This document shows positions 16,599 to 27,795 of a stretch of DNA of 64,000 nt, piece by piece. The number at the start of each line of letters is the position of its first letter. Position 1 is the stretch's first letter. Both the position numbers and the translations under genes were made by a program. Below the pieces are notes generated by a model. The model made no database searches, had not been told where the DNA came from, and worked only from the letters and a program-made list of their open reading frames with translations. Source of the stretch: Sphingomonas sp. YR710 (GTDB lineage Bacteria > Pseudomonadota > Alphaproteobacteria > Sphingomonadales > Sphingomonadaceae); assembly GCF_900101455.1 (NCBI RefSeq), contig NZ_FMZJ01000002.1, positions 124,001 through 188,000 of the forward strand, given 5' to 3'.

Positions 16599-19298
16599 TC
16601 ATATCGGGCTATCTCCGCTCTCCGCGGCCAGCCGCTTGAGTCGATAGACGATGTCCAGCGCTTCGCGCGGGCTCAGCGCATCGGCGTCGATGCCATCGAG
16701 TTCGCTGCGCAGCGCATCGACGGCCGCCTCCTGTGCTGCTGCTGCGGCTGCAGCAAAAAGCGGCAGGTCGTCGAGTCCCGCCGCGAGGCCACCCGTTGCC
16801 GCACGCCCCGCCTCGAGCCGCTTGAGCACGTCGCGCGCGCGCGCTAGCACGGGTGGCGGCAGGCCGGCGAGCTTGGCGACGGCGATACCATAGCTGCGAT
16901 CGGCGGGGCCATCGGCAAGCTCGTGGAGCAGCACCAGCTCGCCCTTATATTCTCTCGCCCGCACATGGTGGAGCGAGAGCGCGTCGAGCCGTTCGGCGAG
17001 CCGGGTCAGCTCATGATAATGGGTCGCGAACAGGCAGCGGCAGCGGTTCATGTCGTGGACCGCCTCGACCACCGCCCAGGCGATGGCGAGGCCATCATAG
17101 GTCGACGTGCCGCGTCCGACCTCGTCGAGGATCACGAAGCTGCGCTCGGTGGCCTGCGCAAGGATCGCGGCGGTTTCGACCATTTCGACCATGAAGGTCG
17201 ATCGCCCGCGCGCGAGATTGTCGGAAGCGCCGACCCGGCTGAACAGCCGATCGACGATGCCGAGCCGGGCGCTCTCGGCGGGCACCGGGCTGCCGGCCTG
17301 CGCGAGGATCGCGATCGCCGCGTTCTGTCGCAGGAAGGTCGACTTGCCGCCCATATTGGGGCCCGTCACGAGCCACAGCCGGCGATCCTCCGACAGGCAG
17401 CAGTCATTGGCGACGAAGCGCCCACCCTGCATGGCGACAGCCGACTCGACCACCGGATGACGGCCGCCGCGCACGTCGAAGCAATTGTGGCTTTCGAAGT
17501 GCGGACGGGTCCAGCCACCCTCGGCCGCGCGCTCGGCCAAAGCGGAGGCGACATCGAGCCGGGCCAGCGCATCCGCGGTCGCTGCAATCTGGGCAGTCCG
17601 CGCGAGGGCCGCGGCGATCAATTCCTCGAGATGCGCGGATTCGGCTGCCAGCGCATGCGCGCCCGACTGGCCGACCATCATCGCCTGTTCGTGCAGATCG
17701 GGCGCGTTGAAGCGGACAACACCAGCCAAGGTCTGGCGATGGGTGAAGCCCGAATCGACCGCCATCAGCGGATCGGCATGTTTCGCCTGCACCTCGATGT
17801 GATAGCCGAGCACGCCATTGTGGCGGATGCGCAGCGAGGCGATGCCGGTCTGCGCACGATAGCGCGCCTCGAGCGCGGCGATAGCACGCCGGCCTTCGCC
17901 TCCTTGCCCGCGCAATTCGTCGAGCGCCGCATCATAGCCCTCGGCGATATAGCCGCCCTGCGCGGTATCGATCGGCGGTGCCGCGACGATCGCTCGCCTG
18001 AGCAGATCGACGAGCGGCTCATGGCCGAGAAAGTCAGGGAGCAAGGATTGCAGCAAGGTAGGCGCAGGATCGATCCGCTGCAGCACATCGCGCAGCATCT
18101 GCGCCTGTGCCAGCCCGTCGCGCAATTGGCCGAGATCGCGCGGGCTGCCGCGGCCGGCCACCAGCCGCCCGAGCGCGCGGCCGATGTCCGGCAAAGCCCG
18201 GAGCGTGCCTCGCAGGCGATCGCGCAGGGCACCGTCCTCCGCGAACAGGCCGACCAGATCGAGCCGCCGCTCGATGCCCGTGCGATCGGTGAGCGGCGCC
18301 GAAAGATCCGCCGCCAGCAGGCGCGCGCCCGCGCCCGTCACCGTGCGATCGACCGAATCGAGCAGGCTGCCCTTGCGGCCGCCCGCCTGCGCCTGGGTGA
18401 TCTCGAGGCTTTCGCGGGTCGCTGCATCGATCATCATATGATCGCTGACCTCGCGGCGACGCGGCGGCTGCAGGAAGGGCAGGCTGCCCTGCCCGGCGCG
18501 ATCGAGATAAGCGATCAGCGCGCCCGCCGCGGCCAGCTCGGCCCGGCCGAAATGGCCGAAGCCGTCGAGCGTCGAGACGCCGAACAACGCTTTCAGCCGC
18601 ATCTCACCCGCGATGCTGTCGAAATGCGCGCGCGGCCAGGGCTGGGCGCCAGCCGGTGCCTCGTCGAGATCCTCCGCACAGACCAGTTCGGCCGGATCGA
18701 GCCGGGCGATCTCGGCGTCGAACGCGGAGGGCGCCAGCGCGACGATCTCGAACCGGCCGGTGGAGATGTCGGCTGCGGCGAGGCCGAGCCGGCGATCGAC
18801 GCCCTGCCCCGTCGCGCCGACCGCCACCAGCCAGTTGGCCGCCCGCGCATCGAGCAGAGCCTCCTCGGTCAGCGTGCCCGCGGTCACGACCCGCACGATC
18901 GCGCGGCCGACCAAAGCCTTCGACCCCATCCGCTTGCGCGCCTCGGCAGGGCTTTCGGTCTGTTCGGCGATCGCGACCCTGTGGCCCGCCTTGATCAGCC
19001 GGGCGAGATAAGCCTCGGCCGAGTGCACCGGCACGCCGCACATCGGAATCGGCGCACCATCATGTTCGCCCCGCGCCGTGAGCGCGATATCTAGCGACGC
19101 CGAGGCGATCTTCGCATCGTCGAAGAACATCTCGAAAAAGTCGCCCATGCGGTAGAAAAGCAGGCAATCCTCCGCCGCAGCCTTCAGCGCTAGATATTGC
19201 GCCATCATCGGCGTGGGGGCAGCCTCTTTCGCAGCCGTATCGTTTTTTGCGCTTCGAACCATAATGGGCTGATAGCGGCTTGTCGCGGCCTCAGCCAT
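16599..19298 (-). CDS. mutS: DNA mismatch repair protein MutS
   Basis: An 899-residue MutS. The mismatch-contact motif FYRMGDFFEMFFDDA lies near residue 47, with connector, lever and clamp domains through about 560. The ATPase has Walker A TGPNMGGKSTFLRQ, SVGASDNLARGRSTFMVEM-like signature region and Walker B DEVGRGTSTYDG, and ATHYHEL follows. It scans for and binds mismatches and recruits MutL. It is monocistronic and divergent from maeB across a 67-bp gap. The first 12-30 residues precede the conserved core, so a later start (for example the methionine at residue 13) is possible. Confidence 0.96.
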   Translation of the reverse strand: MAEAATSRYQPIMVRSAKNDTAAKEAAPTPMMAQYLALKAAAEDCLLFYRMGDFFEMFFDDAKIASASLDIALTARGEHDGAPIPMCGVPVHSAEAYLARLIKAGHRVAIAEQTESPAEARKRMGSKALVGRAIVRVVTAGTLTEEALLDARAANWLVAVGATGQGVDRRLGLAAADISTGRFEIVALAPSAFDAEIARLDPAELVCAEDLDEAPAGAQPWPRAHFDSIAGEMRLKALFGVSTLDGFGHFGRAELAAAGALIAYLDRAGQGSLPFLQPPRRREVSDHMMIDAATRESLEITQAQAGGRKGSLLDSVDRTVTGAGARLLAADLSAPLTDRTGIERRLDLVGLFAEDGALRDRLRGTLRALPDIGRALGRLVAGRGSPRDLGQLRDGLAQAQMLRDVLQRIDPAPTLLQSLLPDFLGHEPLVDLLRRAIVAAPPIDTAQGGYIAEGYDAALDELRGQGGEGRRAIAALEARYRAQTGIASLRIRHNGVLGYHIEVQAKHADPLMAVDSGFTHRQTLAGVVRFNAPDLHEQAMMVGQSGAHALAAESAHLEELIAAALARTAQIAATADALARLDVASALAERAAEGGWTRPHFESHNCFDVRGGRHPVVESAVAMQGGRFVANDCCLSEDRRLWLVTGPNMGGKSTFLRQNAAIAILAQAGSPVPAESARLGIVDRLFSRVGASDNLARGRSTFMVEMVETAAILAQATERSFVILDEVGRGTSTYDGLAIAWAVVEAVHDMNRCRCLFATHYHELTRLAERLDALSLHHVRAREYKGELVLLHELADGPADRSYGIAVAKLAGLPPPVLARARDVLKRLEAGRAATGGLAAGLDDLPLFAAAAAAAQEAAVDALRSELDGIDADALSPREALDIVYRLKRLAAESGDSPI

Positions 19299-19365
19299 GC
19301 CCCAAAAGACACCGAGTCACATCACGTATTGACGCGCCGCACACGGCGTCTCGGGGGAGAGCACA

Positions 19366-21627
19366 ATGAGCGACAATAAGGTGCAGTTTTCCGATCGGGA
19401 GGCGTTGTTCTTCCACTCCACCGGGCGCCCCGGCAAGATCGAGATCATCGCTTCGAAGCCGATGGCGACCCAGCGCGACCTGAGCCTGGCTTATTCGCCG
19501 GGTGTCGCCGTGCCGGTGCGCGCGATCGCCGAAGATCCCGAAACCGCTTATGATTATACCGCCAAGGGCAATCTCGTCGCCGTCATCACCAACGGCACCG
19601 CGATCCTCGGCCTCGGCAACCTCGGCGCGCTGGCCGCGAAGCCGGTGATGGAGGGCAAGGCCGTCCTGTTCAAGCGGTTCGCCGACGTCGATTCGATCGA
19701 CATCGAACTCGACACCGAGGATCCCGATGCCTTCATCGCCGCGGTCAAGCTGATGGAGCCGAGCTTCGGCGGCATCAATCTGGAGGATATCAAGGCCCCC
19801 GAATGCTTCATCATCGAGCAGGCGCTCAAGGAAGTGATGAAGATTCCGGTGATGCATGACGATCAGCACGGCACCGCGATCATCGCCGCCGCCGGCCTGA
19901 TCAATGCCGCCTTTCTCACCAATCGCGACCTGAAGGACATGTCGGTCGTGGTGAACGGCGCCGGCGCGGCCGCGATTGCCTGCACCGAATTGATCAAGGC
20001 GGTTGGCGTGCCGCACGACAATGTGCTGCTGTGCGATTCCAAGGGCGTGGTCTATCAGGGCCGCACCGCGGGCATGAACCAGTGGAAGTCGGCGCATGCC
20101 GCCAAAACCGATAGACGGACGCTGGCCGATGCGATGAAGGGTGCCGACGTGTTCCTCGGCCTCTCGGTCAAAGGCGCGCTGACGCCGGAGATGGTCAAGA
20201 CGATGGCCCCGCATCCGATCATCTTCGCGATGGCCAATCCCGATCCCGAGATCACCCCGCCCGAAGCCAAGGCCGTGCGCCCCGACGCGATCGTCGCGAC
20301 CGGCCGTTCAGACTATCCGAACCAGGTCAACAATGTGCTCGGCTTCCCGTTCATCTTCCGCGGTGCGCTCGACGTGCGCGCGACCGGCATCAACCAGGAG
20401 ATGAAGATCGCCGCCGCCCGTGCGCTGGCCGAACTCGCCCGCGAGCAGGTTCCCGAGGAAGTCGCCGCCGCTTATGGCGGTGAGGCACCGCGTTTCGGGC
20501 GCGATTATATCATCCCGGCACCGTTCGATCCGCGGCTGATGGAAATCGTGCCCGCCGCCGTCGCGCAGGCGGCGATGGACAGCGGCGTCGCCCGCAAGCC
20601 TCTGCTCGACATGGGCGCCTATCGCGACAGCCTGAAGGCCCGCCTCAATCCGACGACGTCGGTGCTGACGATGGCCTATGAAACGGCGCGCGCGCATCCC
20701 AAACGCGTTGTGTTCGCCGAGGCCGAGGAAGAGGTAGTGCTGCGCGCGGCCATCCAGTTCAAGAATGGCGGCTATGGTACGCCGCTACTGGTTGGCCGCG
20801 ATGACGTGCCCGACAAATTGCGCGAACTGGGTGTCGATGATCCCGAGACATATGAGCTGCACAACAGCCGCGTCTCGCCGCTGGTGCCGAAGATGGTCGA
20901 CTATCTCTACGAGCGGCTCCGCCGCCGCGGCTATCTGCGCCGCGAAGTCGAGGTAATGGTCAACCAGGATCGCAACATCTTCGGCGCGCTGCTGCTCGCG
21001 CTGGGCGAGGCCGACGTGATGGTGACCGGCGTCACCCGCACCTACAGCCACACCTTCCGCCAGATCCGCCGCGTGATCGATCCGGTCGAGGGGCATCGCC
21101 CGTGCGGCATCCACCTGTTCGTCGGCCAGAGCCACACGACGTTCATCGCCGACACCACCGTCACCGAACGCCCAAGCGCCGAGGAACTGGCCGACATTGC
21201 CGAGCAGACCGCGGCCGTCGCCCGCCGCATGGGGCATGAACCACGCGTCGCGTTCATGTCCTATTCGACGTTCGGCAACCCCCCGGGCAGTTATCTCGAA
21301 CTGGTCCGCGCGGCCGTCGCGATTCTCGACAAGCGCGGCGCCAGCTTCGAATATGAAGGCGAAATGGCGCCCGATGCCGCGCTCAACCCGTCGGTCATGG
21401 CAATGTACCCGTTCTGCCGCCTTTCCGGCCCGGCCAATGTGCTGATCATGCCCGGCCTGCAATCGGCCAACATCTCGGCCAAGCTGCTGCGTGAGCTCGG
21501 CCGCGGCACGATGATCGGACCGATGCTGGTCGGCCTCGAAAAGCCGATTCAGATTGCCACGATGTCGGCGACCGCATCCGAACTGCTGACGCTGGCGGTT
21601 CTTTCGGCGAGCGGCATCGCCAAGTAA
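19366..21627 (+). CDS. maeB: NADP-dependent malic enzyme with C-terminal phosphotransacetylase-like domain
   Basis: A 753-residue protein. Residues about 1-430 are the malic enzyme: FHSTGRPGKIEI, LAYSPGVAVPV, VMEGKAVLFKRFADVD, and MHDDQHGTAII just before the NADP fold VVVNGAGAAAIACTEL. Residues about 440-753 are a phosphate acetyltransferase-like domain, typically regulatory in this two-domain class. The enzyme decarboxylates malate to pyruvate and makes NADPH. A GGGGGAGAG ribosome-binding site precedes the ATG. Confidence 0.95.
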   Translation: MSDNKVQFSDREALFFHSTGRPGKIEIIASKPMATQRDLSLAYSPGVAVPVRAIAEDPETAYDYTAKGNLVAVITNGTAILGLGNLGALAAKPVMEGKAVLFKRFADVDSIDIELDTEDPDAFIAAVKLMEPSFGGINLEDIKAPECFIIEQALKEVMKIPVMHDDQHGTAIIAAAGLINAAFLTNRDLKDMSVVVNGAGAAAIACTELIKAVGVPHDNVLLCDSKGVVYQGRTAGMNQWKSAHAAKTDRRTLADAMKGADVFLGLSVKGALTPEMVKTMAPHPIIFAMANPDPEITPPEAKAVRPDAIVATGRSDYPNQVNNVLGFPFIFRGALDVRATGINQEMKIAAARALAELAREQVPEEVAAAYGGEAPRFGRDYIIPAPFDPRLMEIVPAAVAQAAMDSGVARKPLLDMGAYRDSLKARLNPTTSVLTMAYETARAHPKRVVFAEAEEEVVLRAAIQFKNGGYGTPLLVGRDDVPDKLRELGVDDPETYELHNSRVSPLVPKMVDYLYERLRRRGYLRREVEVMVNQDRNIFGALLLALGEADVMVTGVTRTYSHTFRQIRRVIDPVEGHRPCGIHLFVGQSHTTFIADTTVTERPSAEELADIAEQTAAVARRMGHEPRVAFMSYSTFGNPPGSYLELVRAAVAILDKRGASFEYEGEMAPDAALNPSVMAMYPFCRLSGPANVLIMPGLQSANISAKLLRELGRGTMIGPMLVGLEKPIQIATMSATASELLTLAVLSASGIAK

Positions 21628-21630
21628 TGG

Positions 21631-21655
21631 CGAGGGGGCCGGACCGGCCCCCTCG
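21631..21655 (+). terminator. GC-rich palindrome after maeB
   Basis: A 12-bp perfect stem CGAGGGGGCCGG/CCGGCCCCCTCG around a single A, starting three bases after the maeB stop. There is no T-tail; it is a likely 3' end or stabiliser, with folding needing a few bases of the stem as loop. Confidence 0.5.
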
Positions 21656-21682
21656 ACCGCCCGCGCGGAGAAATCGTGGACA

Positions 21683-21734
21683 GCACCATATGGTCATGTT
21701 ATATGACCAGTCATTAAATATGACCATATGGTGC
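21683..21734 (+). promoter_or_regulatory. Palindromic operator of the Phd/PIN toxin-antitoxin operon
   Basis: A perfect 15-bp inverted repeat (21683-21697 against 21720-21734) with a nested GGTCAT/ATGACC pair at 21692-21708, so the same half-site ATGACC(A) occurs three times. The AT-rich core contrasts with surrounding GC-rich DNA. Phd-type antitoxins repress their own operon through such repeated palindromes, so this is very probably the autoregulatory operator. Confidence 0.72.
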
Positions 21735-21737
21735 CCC

Positions 21738-22007
21738 ATGCGTATCGAAATCTACGGCGCGACCGAATTCAAGACGAACTGCCTCAGCATCCTCGATCGG
21801 CTCGCGCATAACGATGTCGACAAGGTGACCATCACCAAGCGCGGGAAGGTCGTCGCAATCCTGACGCCGCCGCCCTGCGACGCGCAGGCTGTCAACGATA
21901 TCCATGGATTCATGCGGACTTCGGTCTCGATACCGGACGACCTCGATCTGACCGCGCCTGTCCTTGACGAACCCGTTCTGGCTGAGCGCGGCATCCTCCA
22001 CCAATGA
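21738..22007 (+). CDS. Phd/YefM-family antitoxin
   Basis: 89 residues from ATG 21738. Earlier ATGs exist (for example at 21720), but that one lies inside the operator palindrome. The N-terminal half matches the Phd fold: IYGATEFKTNCLSILDRLA (the strand-helix that binds DNA as a dimer) followed by VTITKRGKVVAILTPP. The C-terminal tail is expected to be disordered until it binds the toxin. Its stop overlaps the toxin start (ATGA), so the pair is translationally coupled. Confidence 0.85.
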   Translation: MRIEIYGATEFKTNCLSILDRLAHNDVDKVTITKRGKVVAILTPPPCDAQAVNDIHGFMRTSVSIPDDLDLTAPVLDEPVLAERGILHQ

Positions 22008-22456
22008 CGGCAGGCACCGCCGTCGATGGCGCACGGGCCGTCCTGCTCGACACATGCGCGCTGATATGGCTCGCCAATGGCGACGCCCTGCAGCCGCAAG
22101 CCTTGTCGGCCATCATCTCGGCGGGCTCGGCCGACGGCATCTTCGTGTCACCCGCCTCGGCGTGGGAAATCGGCATGCTCAGCCGGCCGCGGCAAGGCCG
22201 GTCCGGTGCCGTATCATTCCTGCCCGATCCGCAAAGCTGGTTCGCGCGCTTCGTTGCCGGCCCGGGCATCAGAATCGCCCCGCTGTTGCCGGAGATCATG
22301 ATCGCCGCGTCGTTCCTGCCCGAACCGATTCATGGGGATCCGGGTGACCGGCTGATTCTCGCCACGGCGCGTCATCATCAGATGCCGGTGGTTACGCGCG
22401 ACCGGAAGATAATCGACTATGCTTCGGCCGGCCACGCGCGCGTTATCGCCTGCTGA
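22004..22456 (+). CDS. PIN-domain toxin (VapC-like) paired with a Phd antitoxin
   Basis: A 150-residue PIN protein. VLLDTCALIWLANG gives the first acidic residue, SPASAWEIGML the glutamate, HGDPGDRLILATA the second aspartate pair and MPVVTRDRKI the last. This set is characteristic of the PIN subclass commonly paired with Phd rather than VapB antitoxins. It is expected to be a metal-dependent endoribonuclease. The first ten residues are not conserved-looking, so initiation at the coupled ATG gives a slight N-terminal tail. Confidence 0.85.
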   Translation: MTAGTAVDGARAVLLDTCALIWLANGDALQPQALSAIISAGSADGIFVSPASAWEIGMLSRPRQGRSGAVSFLPDPQSWFARFVAGPGIRIAPLLPEIMIAASFLPEPIHGDPGDRLILATARHHQMPVVTRDRKIIDYASAGHARVIAC

Positions 22457-22461
22457 GTCCT

Positions 22462-22836
22462 TCAGTCCGCAATCGAGACATGGATCCACGGCAGCCGCAT
22501 CTCTTCATGCTCATGGGCTTGTGGCCGGAATCGCCCCGGATCGTCGAAAACGCCGATATGCAGATGGATCATGCCGGGCAGATTGGCGCCCTGATAGGAC
22601 ATCGTCGATCCGCACACGCCGCAGAAGCCGCGCCAGACACCCGGCGATGATGCGTAACGGGTGAAGGCTTCGCCGCTGATCGCGACCCGATCGGCCCGAT
22701 AGTCGGCGAACACCGTGCACGGCGCGCCGCTATGCCTGCGGCAGCTCGCACAATGGCAGGCCGCGACGCCCTCCGGCTCTCCCGAAGCGACAAGCCGCAC
22801 ACCACCGCACAGGCAGGCTCCCGTGAATTGCGTCAT
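22462..22836 (-). CDS. GFA-family (glutathione-dependent formaldehyde-activating enzyme-like) protein
   Basis: 124 residues from ATG 22836; the frame extends to 22869 but AGGATCAGG directly precedes the chosen ATG. Zinc-binding cysteines show the GFA pattern: GACLCGGV, ACHCASCRRHSG, FCGVCGSTMSY. The family is named for a formaldehyde-glutathione adduct enzyme in Paracoccus, but most members are uncharacterised. It is convergent with the PIN toxin gene, 5 bp away. Confidence 0.85.
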   Translation of the reverse strand: MTQFTGACLCGGVRLVASGEPEGVAACHCASCRRHSGAPCTVFADYRADRVAISGEAFTRYASSPGVWRGFCGVCGSTMSYQGANLPGMIHLHIGVFDDPGRFRPQAHEHEEMRLPWIHVSIAD

Positions 22837-22846
22837 CCTGATCCTT

Positions 22847-23584
22847 TCAGCGATGCGCATTTTCCGCAATATCGGCCTTCATCGCCGCCACCAGCGCATC
22901 GACGGTCGCGGGTTCGGCCGGCAGCGCCAGCCGGCCCGGCGCGACAGCGAATATATCGACATGATCGAGCCGGAACCGGCCGCCGACATCGATCGGCGTG
23001 CCCAGCGCGAAGATTTCCCGCGTCTCGCCGATCAGCTCGGGGATGGCCGGCCCCATCATCACCGCGGCCGGCACAAGTGCGGCATTCATGAATTGTTCGA
23101 GCACCCGCCCCACCGGCACCAGCGCGGCATCCTTGCTTATCACATAATCGGCGGCCTTGTCGGGGTCGGCGCTATCGAGCCCGCGGACATGGTAAAGGCG
23201 CCCCGCATAGCCGCCCACATTCTGCTCGGCCCCGGCCTCGATACGCAGGTGCGCGGGCAATGCCGATGCCGCCACAGGGTTTTTGAGCAGATCGTGAAAG
23301 ATCGGCGGAACCACGCGATCGACCGCCGCGCCGACATCCTCGATCCGTGCCACCATCGGCACGCCCTGCTGCCCGCCGACGATGTAGAAATGGCCGCCGA
23401 GCAACAGCCCGTAATCGCTGCTATCGGCCTCGCCGATCCGCGCATCACCATTGTCGGCGACCTCGATCACGAGCTGGCCCGATTTCGCCGCATCGAAATA
23501 GACCGCGCGCAAGCCGGCCTCCGCTTGCCCGGCGAAAGCCAGAACGGCCAGCGCCCCCAATCCGATCTTGATCATCCTGCGCAT
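22847..23584 (-). CDS. Secreted hypothetical protein
   Basis: About 245 residues from ATG 23584, which has GGAGAGG five bases upstream. Residues 1-22 are a signal peptide ending AGQAEA-G. The mature protein has no cysteine-rich or catalytic motif that I recognise; segments such as [20 protein letters not shown] and [13 protein letters not shown] suggest a beta-rich fold, and the second half is helical with a PELIGE segment. It lies 10 bp upstream of the GFA gene on the same strand, so the two may be co-transcribed. Its function is unknown. Confidence 0.65.
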   Translation of the reverse strand: MRRMIKIGLGALAVLAFAGQAEAGLRAVYFDAAKSGQLVIEVADNGDARIGEADSSDYGLLLGGHFYIVGGQQGVPMVARIEDVGAAVDRVVPPIFHDLLKNPVAASALPAHLRIEAGAEQNVGGYAGRLYHVRGLDSADPDKAADYVISKDAALVPVGRVLEQFMNAALVPAAVMMGPAIPELIGETREIFALGTPIDVGGRFRLDHVDIFAVAPGRLALPAEPATVDALVAAMKADIAENAHR

Positions 23585-23667
23585 CGATCGCCTCTCCTGC
23601 CGACAGCGCGCCTGTGGAGCACGGCCGGTCCTTTCCCTCAACCGGAAAATCCCCCAAGGAAACGGCC

Positions 23668-24750
23668 ATGGCCATCACCCGCCTCTCGCTCACCGATTTT
23701 CGGTGCTACGCCTCAGCGCTGATCGCGCCCGGGCCGGGCTTCGTAGTGCTGACAGGCGAGAATGGCGCGGGCAAGACCAACGTGCTCGAGGCAATCTCGC
23801 TGCTCAGCGCGGGGCGGGGCCTGCGCCGCGCGGCATTGACGGAGATGGCGCGCAGTGACGGACCGGGCGGCTTTTCGATTGCGGCCCGGCTAGCCGCCGC
23901 GGGTGGGGACGTCGACCTGGGCACCGGCACCACCCCCGGCGCACCCGAGCGCCGCATCGTGCGGATCAACGGCACGGGTAGCGGCGCATCGGCGCTGGGC
24001 GAATGGCTGTCGCTATTATGGCTGACGCCGGCGATGGACCGGCTATTCGTCGAGGGGACCGAAGGGCGCCGGGCGTTTCTCGACAGGCTCGTGCTGGCAA
24101 TCGACCCGGCGCATGCCGTCCATGCCGGCCGCTACGAGGCGGCCATGCGCGCGCGCAACAAATTGCTGCGCGAGGACGAAAGGCCCGATCCGGCCTGGCT
24201 CGCCGCGATCGAGGCGCGGATGGCCGAGCATGGCCCGGCCATGGCCGCCGCGCGGGCCGACGTGGTCGACGCGCTCAATGCACGCATCGCGGGCCAGAGC
24301 GACGGGCCGTTCGCACGCGCCGCCATGGCGATCGAGGGTTGGGCCGCCACCGATTCGGCGATCTTTGCCGCCGCCCTGCGCCAGTCGCGCCCGCGCGATG
24401 CAGCGGCGGGCCGGACGCTGGCCGGCCCCCATCGGCAGGATCTCGTGGTAACCCATATAGCCAAACAGCAACCCGCCGCCCGCGCATCGACCGGCGAACA
24501 GAAGGCGCTGCTGGTCGGGATCGTGCTCGCGCATGCCGACCTGGTCGCGGCACGCAGCGGACGGCGGCCGATCCTGCTGATGGACGAGGTCGCCGCGCAT
24601 CTCGATCCCGTGCGCCGCGCCGCCTTGTTCGACCGGCTGGCAGGAAGCGGCGGGCAGATCTGGCTGACGGGCACCGAGCCGGCCTTGTTCGACGGGTTGG
24701 GACATGACGCGACCTGGCTGCACGTGCGCGCGGGACAGATCGAGGGGTAG
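23668..24750 (+). CDS. recF: DNA replication and repair protein RecF
   Basis: 360 residues from ATG 23668 (AAGGAAA upstream; the earlier in-frame ATG at 23614 is unlike RecF). It opens [14 protein letters not shown], with Walker [10 protein letters not shown] at residues 30-38, the ABC-like signature STGEQKALL near 275 and Walker [13 protein letters not shown] near 303. RecF is an SMC-like ATPase that loads RecA at gaps with RecO and RecR. gyrB follows on the same strand, as in the classical origin cluster, but a repeat element separates them. Confidence 0.95.
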   Translation: MAITRLSLTDFRCYASALIAPGPGFVVLTGENGAGKTNVLEAISLLSAGRGLRRAALTEMARSDGPGGFSIAARLAAAGGDVDLGTGTTPGAPERRIVRINGTGSGASALGEWLSLLWLTPAMDRLFVEGTEGRRAFLDRLVLAIDPAHAVHAGRYEAAMRARNKLLREDERPDPAWLAAIEARMAEHGPAMAAARADVVDALNARIAGQSDGPFARAAMAIEGWAATDSAIFAAALRQSRPRDAAAGRTLAGPHRQDLVVTHIAKQQPAARASTGEQKALLVGIVLAHADLVAARSGRRPILLMDEVAAHLDPVRRAALFDRLAGSGGQIWLTGTEPALFDGLGHDATWLHVRAGQIEG

Positions 24751-24757
24751 GCAAGAC

Positions 24758-27386
<2,629 letters not shown>

Positions 27387-27795
27387 TCGATCGGTGCACG
27401 ATCAAGGCTTTGAGAGCCAATTGCGCTTGCCGTCGGGCACGGCAATCGAATGAACACGATGGCTCCCTAGTACCGCCGTCCATGGGTCCCGCTTTCGCGG
27501 GGATGACGATACAGGGGAGATCTCAGCTTAATAAAATTCGCTACCTCAATAGAATAGCTCTTATCTAAGCGGCCAAGAGAACAAGTCCGGGATGACGAAC
27601 TTTTGTGGGCAACGCCACTACAGAGGATCTCTTCCGGAGGAGCTTTGCCTTATTCGCCCGATTGCGGTTGCCATCGGGCGCGCTCCATCGCCAGGGTGCC
27701 GACAATCTGCTATGGTCGGTCATCGCCGGATGGACTCACTGAGCATCCCGGCGACTGAGAGACCGCCGTGCTCCCGCTGACCGGGAGATTGCCGT
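27387..27795. other. Intergenic region between gyrB and the GH13 gene
   Basis: About 400 bases with no convincing gene. It holds a half-copy of repeat family B (27474-27510) and an unusually AT-rich patch near 27530-27570. A 62-codon frame at 27592-27780 has no family character and ends just before the GH13 frame opens. No tRNA or riboswitch was recognised. Confidence 0.5.
27474..27510. repeat. Half-copy of interspersed repeat family B
   Basis: CCGCCGTCCATGGGTCCCGC followed by TTTCGCGGGGATGACGAT is nearly identical to the right half of the copy at 16460-16556. No opposing left arm is present here. Confidence 0.65.

Noticed and set aside
16923-19094. 723-codon open frame antisense to mutS
   Set aside because: Shadow of mutS codon bias at high GC.
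24003-24707. Alternative-frame 234-codon ORF inside recF
   Set aside because: Overlaps recF motifs in another frame and has no independent features.
27592-27780. 62-codon frame directly upstream of, and in frame with, the GH13 gene
   Set aside because: Considered as an N-terminal part joined by TGA read-through, but its sequence is not GH13-like or signal-like and no read-through element is visible.
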